Notes under the pieces: model-generated | Databases searched by the model: none | Seen by the model: the letters and a program-made list of their open reading frames with translations, nothing else | What the model was told of the DNA's origin: nothing | Made by a program: the position numbers and the translations under genes | Part shown: in pieces, positions 57,722 to 64,000 of the stretch | How the letters are laid out: every line of letters begins with the position of its first letter | How positions within the stretch are numbered: position 1 is the stretch's first letter | Origin: Cladorhizidae sp. MBARI D1340-BT2 | Lineage: Eukaryota; Porifera; Demospongiae; Poecilosclerida; Cladorhizidae | Assembly: GCA_028752905.1 (NCBI GenBank) | Contig: JAQNBH010000002.1 | Span: forward strand, 18,198,430-18,262,429 | Direction of reading: 5' to 3' | Length of the DNA stretch: 64,000 nt

Positions 57722-58540
57722 CTACTTTGTCGGGGAGGTCCTTTCAGGTAAGGTCTGATAGTGGAGCAGCAGTAATAGCGTACTTAGGGATAAATCGCCG
57801 ATAGTATCCAGTGAATCCTTCTTTTTCTTTGGAACTGAGTAGTCTTGCACGGCCTGTACTTTACCAAGCTCAGGTCTGACCTGTCCTTTCCCTACAACGT
57901 GTCCAAGGTATGGGCATGTGTACATGGCATACTTGCACTTTGCTTGTTTTGCAGTGAGCCCTGCCTCACTAAGTCGGGTCAGCGTCTGTTCTAGGTGGTT
58001 GAGGTGGTGCTGCCAGGTTGTACTAAACACCACAATGTCATCCATGTAGGCTGCTACAAAGTCTGAGGCATCCCCAAATATGGTGTTCATCCTGCGTTGA
58101 AAAACGCTGAGAGCTCCCACTAGCCCAAACGGCATCACTTTGAATTGGTATTTACCAAACGGGGTGACAAAAGCTGTCTTCTGGCGTGAATTCTCATCAA
58201 CTGGCACCTGCCAGTGCCCTTTGGTGAGGTCCAGCGTGGTGAGGTATGTAGCTCTGGCTAAGCCATCGATCAACTCATCAACTCTGGGCATAGGAAATGG
58301 GTCGGGACGGGTCACTGCATTGAGTCGACGATAGTACACACAGAGGCGCAGTGACCCGTCTTTCTTTGGAACCAGCACGATGGGAGTAGCCCATGCACTG
58401 GTGCTAGCCTCGATGAGGTCCACCCTCAACATCTGGTCTATTTCCCTTCTGACGGTCTCTCTCCTGGAGTGGAGTAGGCGGTAGGGGTGTGAGTGGACGG
58501 GCAGAGCTTCTCCGGTTGCTATTTGCATGACTGCCATTTG
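57722..58540 (-). pseudogene. Reverse transcriptase of gypsy element 2
   Basis: Clear RT motifs: HPYRLLHSRRETVRREIDQM, TPIVLVPKKDGSLRLCVYYR, LTTLDLTKGHWQVPVDENSR, KVMPFGLVGALSVFQRRMNT and the catalytic FVAAYMDDIVVFST. Substitutions against the family norm include CVYYRRLN (usually CxDYRxLN) and VGALSVFQ (usually xNAPATFQ). It begins within the same frame as the upstream integrase tail, separated by an in-frame TGA near 58577. A frameshift near 57820 (poly-A run PKKKKD) leads out of frame. Confidence 0.87.
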
Positions 58541-58599
58541 AGTTCTCCCCGGCTCGTTCGTAAAAACATGTTCATGCTGTCATAAGAGGGCAAGTAACT

Positions 58600-59253
58600 C
58601 TTCTTTCTGGTGTTCATCCAGTTCCTCATTTAGATGTACTGTTGGTAGTTTCTCTTCATCTGGCCACGTTGGAATGTCCACTTCAGTCATGTCATCCATT
58701 CCTACGCTGGCTGTCAGGCATATTGCGGAGGGCGACTCCCATCTTGCCAACATGTTGACGTGGTATGCCCTGAGCAGTCTCCTACTGCCATCCATCCTAA
58801 CTCAGAATGTGGTGGGGGACAGCTTGTCCACCACTGGGAAAGGGCACTGCCATTTGGCCAGGAGTTTGTTTGACGATGACGGCAGCAGGACTAGTACAAG
58901 GTCTCCAATCTGAAAGGTCCGCTCTCTGGTGGTCTTGTCATAATACCACTTCATCTCCTTTTTGGCATCCTTCTCACAGACTGTTGCAGATTTCTGGGAT
59001 GCTTCGAGGCGACGATATGTCTCTTGAAGGAAGGACACGGCATTTCTGGGGCCTGCTTGGGTGCTTCCCATTCTTCCTTGACGATATCAAGTGGTCCACG
59101 GGGGTTCCATCCATAGAGGAGCTCAAATGGGGAGTAGCCAGTGCTTTCCTGGGGGACGCTGCAGAGTACGTACGGGAGAACTTTGTTCCACTGATTATCA
59201 AATTGGCCAATCAGTGTCCTCGTTCTGGTCCGAATGATCAGAGAGTTCAGCAT
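58600..59253 (-). pseudogene. Integrase C-terminal region of gypsy element 2, located before RT
   Basis: The first part (59253-58951) reads NQWNKVLPYVL and PQESTGYSPFELLYGWNPRG, then PLDIVKEEWEA, the end of a gypsy integrase core. It shifts frame to FLQETYRRLEAS, MKWYYDKTTRERTFQIGDLV and KWQCPFPVVDKLSPTTF, then a TGA (about 58799). It continues in frame with DGSRRLLRAYHVNMLARWES, the GPFxVxxxLxxxxYxV/YHVNML tail. A linker (ELDEHQKEELLALL) leads directly into RT. The zinc finger and DDE residues are absent, deleted between about 59200 and 59215. Confidence 0.85.
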
Positions 59254-59598
59254 AGGTGATTGGTCTTGGACAGCGGCGTCTCGGTCGTTGGGTTCTCTTC
59301 TGTGCTTGCAGCATGAGATTGGCTAAGTCGGGGAGGTCTAGTCCTAGCAGCACGTCCTTGTCTAGTGTCGATTCACTGCAACCGTCATGACACACTTCTT
59401 CCCTAGTACCGTGAGGTTGACCTTGGCTGTTGGTAGGGATTTCATGTGGCCATGCACTCCTGTAACTAACACCCGGTCTCCAGTGAGCGCTCCACTTTTG
59501 TTCCACCGGCTATTGATCTGGGTCTGTGTGCAGCCAGAGTCGATTGTCATCTCTGCAATTCGTTGCCCATCGATGGTACCTGGAAGATGTAATAACAC
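59198..59598 (-). pseudogene. Aspartic protease of gypsy element 2
   Basis: HLPGTIDGQRIAEMTIDSGC holds the catalytic DSG, followed by TQTQINSRWNKSGALTGDRV and TVLGKKCVMTVAV. After a frameshift come TLDKDVLLGLDLPDLANLML and a linker ending SDQNEDTDWPI at 59198. It would cleave the element polyprotein. Confidence 0.8.
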
Positions 59599-59639
59599 AC
59601 AGGTAAGTTAGATGATACGTGACTGCCTATTTCGGGTAC

Positions 59640-60491
59640 TTGGCAGCCATGTGTCCATATTCGTTGCAGTGGAAGCAGCGTGGTCATCCTTCTGTATCGA
59701 AGGATGGTGGTCGTGGGGGTCGCATGCCATCTAATTCAGTAGGTCTCCGGGGTGATGCCATGGTACTCAATCAATGTTTGTCAGATTGTCGTCCCTCTTT
59801 CGGTCTTCAGGGAGGTCAGCTAGGAAGTTTAGGGATTTTTCGTCCAGGACAGTAAGTAGGTTTGCTATCCAATAGCTGGGATGGACTTCGAAAGTGGTCA
59901 TGTGTGACTCAAAGTGGTCTAGGAACGACTCCACTTCTGCTGTGTCCTTCAAGGTCTGCAGTCTGGATGCGTCCTTGCCCGTCTTTCTTTTGTTTTCCTG
60001 CCGTCGTTGCTCTTCGGCTTTCTCCTGCCATCTACTCTCTCTCTCTCCTCTTGTCTCTGAGCATCGTTGTTTTGTTGGGTGCATTCGAACAGTTCCATCC
60101 ACCGTTCTTGGTCCTTCTGCTGTTTCTCGTCTTCTCTCTGTCGTAAATCCTCAAGTTCCTTCTTGCGACGTATCTCAGTCTGCTCTAACCTCTCGGCTTC
60201 TGCTCTCTCTCTTCTGTTTGTCCTCTCTCTCCTGCAGGTAGCGGCGCTCTTCCTTGAGCTATGCCTTCTCCTCTCATCTGCAAAATTCTTCTAGCATTTT
60301 CTTCATGTCCTGGATGTGAGTAGTCTCCATCTGGTCCATTTTTGCAGTGAGCACTTCGATTTTGGAGTCCTCAGTCTCTGTAGAGTCAGAGAGGAACCCT
60401 TCCAAATCAGCGGAGTCCCTGCTGTTTGAATCCTCTGGGGTAGGGAAGTGTGCTTTGTCTGATTGTAGGTGGCATTTGGTCTTGTAGACAT
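59640..60491 (-). pseudogene. gag of gypsy element 2 (degenerate)
   Basis: A Glu/Arg/Lys-rich region (QEKAEEQRRQENKRK) precedes a gag core (TAEVESFLDHFESHMTTFEV, LLTVLDEKSLNFLADLPED, 60102-59767). Near 59690-59640 the minus strand encodes a zinc-knuckle CFHCNEYGHMAAKYP in which the last Cys is Tyr. An upstream frame at 60491-60303 is probably the N-terminal part, shifted. Confidence 0.7.
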
Positions 60492-60535
60492 AGTTGTTCT
60501 TTAGCGATGGGTTCGAAATCGGTAGCTGCCACCAA

Positions 60536-60915
60536 TGTGAGGAATCTATTCTCTTTGCTAGTATACTAGTAGATTCCCATGAAACTGTCTGAATATGGCT
60601 TTAAATTATTAATTCAGTGATACAATATGAAGCACACTTACAACACAATCAAGAACTCTTGGGGCCCCCCTGACTCAGAGGCCTGGCTCCCTTAAATAGG
60701 ATGCCAGGTGTGAGTTAGGTTATTCCCTTACAAGGTAATATGAAAACTAATTAGCTAGTCTGTTCCTTCCCTGGCCAATCAGAACTGTCCAGGGAAATCT
60801 CATGACTTATGTACTATTGGCTATCACTCGTTATCTATCCATCTATGTGGTCTGTGGTCACTTTCGATATCAGTTCAGACCCTTGCAGGGGTTCATGGTT
60901 GAGGAATCCCTGACA
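60536..60915 (-). repeat. LTR (5' in element orientation) of gypsy element 2
   Basis: Nearly identical to the left LTR with scattered substitutions and small indels. Just inside (minus strand) is TTGGTGGCAGCTACC, a plausible primer-binding region. Confidence 0.88.
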
Positions 60916-60916
60916 C

Positions 60917-61401
60917 TTTAATCATTTTCTTCATGACAGAGTTATTACTTTCCCTTTCCTTTTGCAAGAGAGAGTAAATCATCGCTTTGAGTGGAATGCA
61001 CCTTAGCACCCATGCGATGTCTGTAACTAATTTTTTACCTGAAATATTAGCTAGATCAAACCAAATAATGTGACCCAATTTTTTTTTTTAAGATATAATA
61101 AGGGAAGATGAACATAATGGATGTATCCTAAAGGGTACCATGACACACTTAAAGTTGGCAAAGCATAAAAATTGAAATCACAAGGGAAGTGAGAGGGCAT
61201 TATAAATTGTGATGCTATATCATGTAGGACAGTTATATTTTCTAATAATGACGTAAAATGTACTGATGTATTGTGAGATCTTTATGAGCAAACTGTCAGG
61301 TAGATTTCTGGCCCCTCTCATCATTTGAATGTCGTAATTTCACACATCACACCATTTTCTGATTCACTACGACACAAGCATCCATGCTGAAAGTAGTGAC
61401 A
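60917..61401. repeat. Long dispersed repeat L, copy 3 (3' part only)
   Basis: Starts with TTTAATCATTTTCTTCATGA, equivalent to about 56331 in copy 2, and runs to CATCCATGCTGAAAGTAGTG. It lies immediately right of gypsy element 2 and immediately left of the satellite. Confidence 0.85.
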
Positions 61402-64000
61402 GTTGTCACAGTTCCAATAGTAGGCACCTTGTTTCCTGCTCACTCATTTGGGGGGTGGGGCTGGAGCCAAGAAATGGAATCGAGGTGCCTTATGTTGCAA
61501 CTGTGACATACATGCTCAATATTGGAATTGGAATGTCCTATTATGGATACAGGGTCCATTCTCACAGTTCCAATAGTAGGCACCTCATTTCTAGCTGATC
61601 CATTGGAGGGGTGGGGCTTGAGCCAAGAACTGAAATCGAGGTGCCTTATGTTGCAACTGTGACATAGGTGCTCAATATTGGAATTGGAATGTCCTCTTAT
61701 GGATGCAGGGACCATTGTCATAGTTACAATAGTAGGCACCTCGTTTCTAGCTGACCCATTTGAGGGGTGGGGCTTGAGCCAAGAACTGGAATCGAGGTGC
61801 CTTATGTTGGATCTGTGACATACGTGCTCAATATTAGAATTGGAATGTTCTATTATGGATACAGGGTCCATTCTTACAGTTCTAATAGTAGGCACCTCAT
61901 TTCTAGCTGACCCATTTGAGGGGTGGGGCTTGAGCCAAGAACTGGAATCGAGGTGCCTTATTTTACACCTGTGACATAGGTGCACTATATTGGAATTGGA
62001 ATGTCCTCTTACAAATATAGGGACCATTGTCACAGTTCCAATAGTAGGCACCTTGTTTCCTGCTCACTCATTTGGGGGGTGGGGCTGGAGCCAAGAAATG
62101 GAATCGAGGTGCCTTATGTTGCAACTGTGACATACATGCTCAATATTGGAATTGGAATGTCCTATTATGGATACAGGGTCCATTCTCACAGTTCCAATAG
62201 TAGGCACCTCATTTCTAGCTGATCCATTGGAGGGGTGGGGCTTGAGCCAAGAACTGAAATCGAGGTGCCTTATGTTGGATCTGTGACATACGTGCTCAAT
62301 ATTAGAATTGGAATGTTCTATTATGGATACAGGGTCCATTCTTACAGTTCTAATAGTAGGCACCTCATTTCTAGCTGACCCATTTGAGGGGTGGGGCTTG
62401 AGCCAAGAACTGGAATCGAGGTGCCTTATTTTACACCTGTGACATAGGTGCACTATATTGGAATTGGAATGTCCTCTTACAAATATAGGGACCATTGTCA
62501 CAGTTCCAATAGTAGGCACCTTGTTTCCTGCTCACTCATTTGGGGGGTGGGGCTGGAGCCAAGAAATGGAATCGAGGTGCCTTATGTTGCAACTGTGACA
62601 TACATGCTCAATATTGGAATTGGAATGTCCTATTATGGATACAGGGTCCATTCTCACAGTTCCAATAGTAGGCACCTCATTTCTAGCTGATCCATTGGAG
62701 GGGTGGGGCTTGAGCCAAGAACTGAAATCAAGGTGCCTTATGTTGGAACTGTGACATAGGTGCTCAATATTGGAATTGGAATGTCCTCTTATGGATGCAG
62801 GGACCATTGTCATAGTTCCAATAGTAGGCACCTCGTTTCTAGCTGACCCATTTGAGGGGTGGGGCTTGAGCCAAGAACTGGAATCGAGGTGCCTTATGTT
62901 GGATCTGTGACATACGTGCTCAATATTAGAATTGGAATGTTCTATTATGGATACAGGGTCCATTCTTACAGTTCTAATAGTAGGCACCTCATTTCTAGCT
63001 GACCCATTTGAGGGGTGGGGCTTGAGCCAAGAACTGGAATCGAGGTGCCTTATTTTACACCTGTGACATAGGTGCACTATATTGGAATTGGAATGTCCTC
63101 TTACAAATATAGGGACCATTGTCACAGTTCCAATAGTAGGCACCTTGTTTCCTGCTCACTCATTTGGGGGGTGGGGCTGGAGCCAAGAAATGGAATCGAG
63201 GTGCCTTATGTTGCAACTGTGACATACATGCTCAATATTGCAATTGGAATGTCCTATTATGGATACAGGGTCCATTCTTACAGTTCCAATAGTAGGCACC
63301 TCATTTCTAGCTGATCCATTGGAGGGGTGGGGCTTGAGCCAAGAACTGAAATCGAGGTGCCTTATGTTGGAACTGTGACATAGGTGCTCAATATTGGAAT
63401 TGGAATGTCCTCTTATGGATGCAGGGACCATTGTCATAGTTCCAATAGTAGGCACCTCGTTTCTAGCTGACCCATTTGAGGGGTGGGGCTTGAGCCAAGA
63501 ACTGGAATCGAGGTGCCTTATGTTGGATCTGTGACATACGTGCTCAATATTAGAATTGAAATGTTCTATTATGGATACAGGGTCCATTCTTACAGTTCTA
63601 ATAGTAGGCACCTCATTTCTAGCTGACCCATTTGAGGGGTGGGGCTTGAGCCAAGAACTGGAATCGAGGTGCCTTATTTTACACCTGTGACATAGGTGCA
63701 CTATATTGGAATTGGAATGTCCTCTTACAAATATAGGGACCATTGTCACAGTTCCAATAGTAGGCACCTTGTTTCCTGCTCACTCATTTGGGGGGTGGGG
63801 CTGGAGCCAAGAAATGGAATCGAGGTGCCTTATGTTGGATCTGTGACATACGTGCTCAATATTAGAATTGGAATGTTCTATTATGGATACAGGGTCCATT
63901 CTTACAGTTCTAATAGTAGGCACCTCATTTCTAGCTGACCCATTTGAGGGGTGGGGCTTGAGCCAAGAACTGGAATCGAGGTGCCTTATTTTACACCTGT
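61402..64000. repeat. 156-bp satellite with higher-order repeats (continues past window)
   Basis: TAGGCACC recurs at 61421, 61577 and 61733, a 156-bp period, for about 16-17 monomers. Four monomer types can be told apart by the phrase before GTGACATA. A has GCAACT...CATACATGC; B has GCAACT or GGAACT...CATAGGTGC; C has GGATCT...CATACGTGC; D has ACACCT...CATAGGTGC with ACAAATATAGGG. The order is ABCD, ACD, ABCD, ABCD, then an A/C hybrid and D. Block lengths are 624, 468 and 624 bp. Being 52 codons long, monomers yield ORFs on both strands (203 residues on minus, one per block); these are read as artefacts. Confidence 0.93.

Larger units (their letters stand above)
56839..60915 (-). mobile_element. 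Ty3/gypsy-like element 2 with integrase upstream of RT (Gmr1-like order)
   Basis: LTRs of 381 and 380 bp flank about 3.3 kb read on the minus strand. The order along it is gag, protease (DSG), integrase C-terminal half, RT, RNase H, then polypurine tract and 3' LTR. Nothing integrase-like follows RNase H. That Ty1/copia-like domain order in a Ty3/gypsy-type RT is the described hallmark of Gmr1-like elements. The integrase zinc and catalytic parts are deleted, and frameshifts and TGA stops are present, so it is defective. No target duplication: TAGTG on one side, CTTTA on the other. Confidence 0.85.

Noticed and set aside
60500..60535. tRNA-like GGGTTCGAAATCGG beside the LTR
   Set aside because: No cloverleaf or acceptor stem can be drawn around it. 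It lies in the leader/primer-binding region of gypsy element 2.
1..64000. tRNA, rRNA or snRNA genes
   Set aside because: No promoter boxes or conserved cores were recognised by eye. A covariance-model scan would be needed to exclude them.

Overview
The window is nuclear DNA of an animal. The genes present have GT-AG introns, the intergenic DNA is full of micro- and minisatellites, and the mobile elements are metazoan types (Ty3/gypsy, P element with a THAP finger, Merlin, Ginger-like, an Academ-like element and Penelope-like remnants). Nothing bacterial, viral or organellar was seen. An AT-leaning, TACATGTA/TAGCTA-rich intergenic composition suggests a marine invertebrate such as a sponge or cnidarian; this is a guess that the sequence alone does not settle. 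The only gene that looks like an intact host gene is an intronless SVOP/SV2-like MFS transporter (32225-33919).

Layout. 1-8660 is almost entirely tandem repeats with units of 27, 18, 34, 54 and 72 bp. 8661-22730 is gene-poor: purine-rich and TA-rich tracts, two related inverted-repeat elements with a hammerhead-like core (9840-10010 and 12125-12375), a MITE-like inverted repeat (10194-10320), 58-bp and 20-bp minisatellites, a GC-richer island (17781-18705) and a Penelope-like remnant near 21280-21470. 22737-26518 is a decayed Ty3/gypsy element with very short LTRs. 28390-29580 (minus) is an intron-containing, Ginger/GIN-like integrase remnant, and 30533-31694 is a Ulp1-like protease plus PHD finger gene fragment.

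31990-44942 is a two-copy segmental duplication carrying the transporter. Copy 1 is open. Copy 2 has a nonsense codon and has lost a key motif-A arginine, and a Merlin transposon (40297-41711) sits in its upstream region. Between the copies, a P element (36222-39634) with perfect TIRs and 8-bp target duplications is nested in a near-palindromic foldback element (36035-40119).

46291-51300 is a second foldback copy, split by a 4.3-kb DNA transposon (46317-50592). That transposon encodes a broken protein with an XPG/FEN-like nuclease signature and a cysteine-rich tail, and is best explained as Academ-like. A third foldback copy lies at 53882-54555. A long dispersed repeat occurs at 51530-53219, 55152-56838 and, in part, 60917-61401. 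Between its last two copies lies a second Ty3/gypsy element (56839-60915, minus) whose pol order is protease-integrase-RT-RNase H, i.e. Ty1/copia-like as in Gmr1. From 61402 to the window end runs a 156-bp satellite with higher-order structure.

The window is therefore a record of nested insertions and tandem amplification around one transporter family, not a pathway or operon. Most transposon genes are broken. The Merlin transposase is the exception and looks open across four inferred exons.
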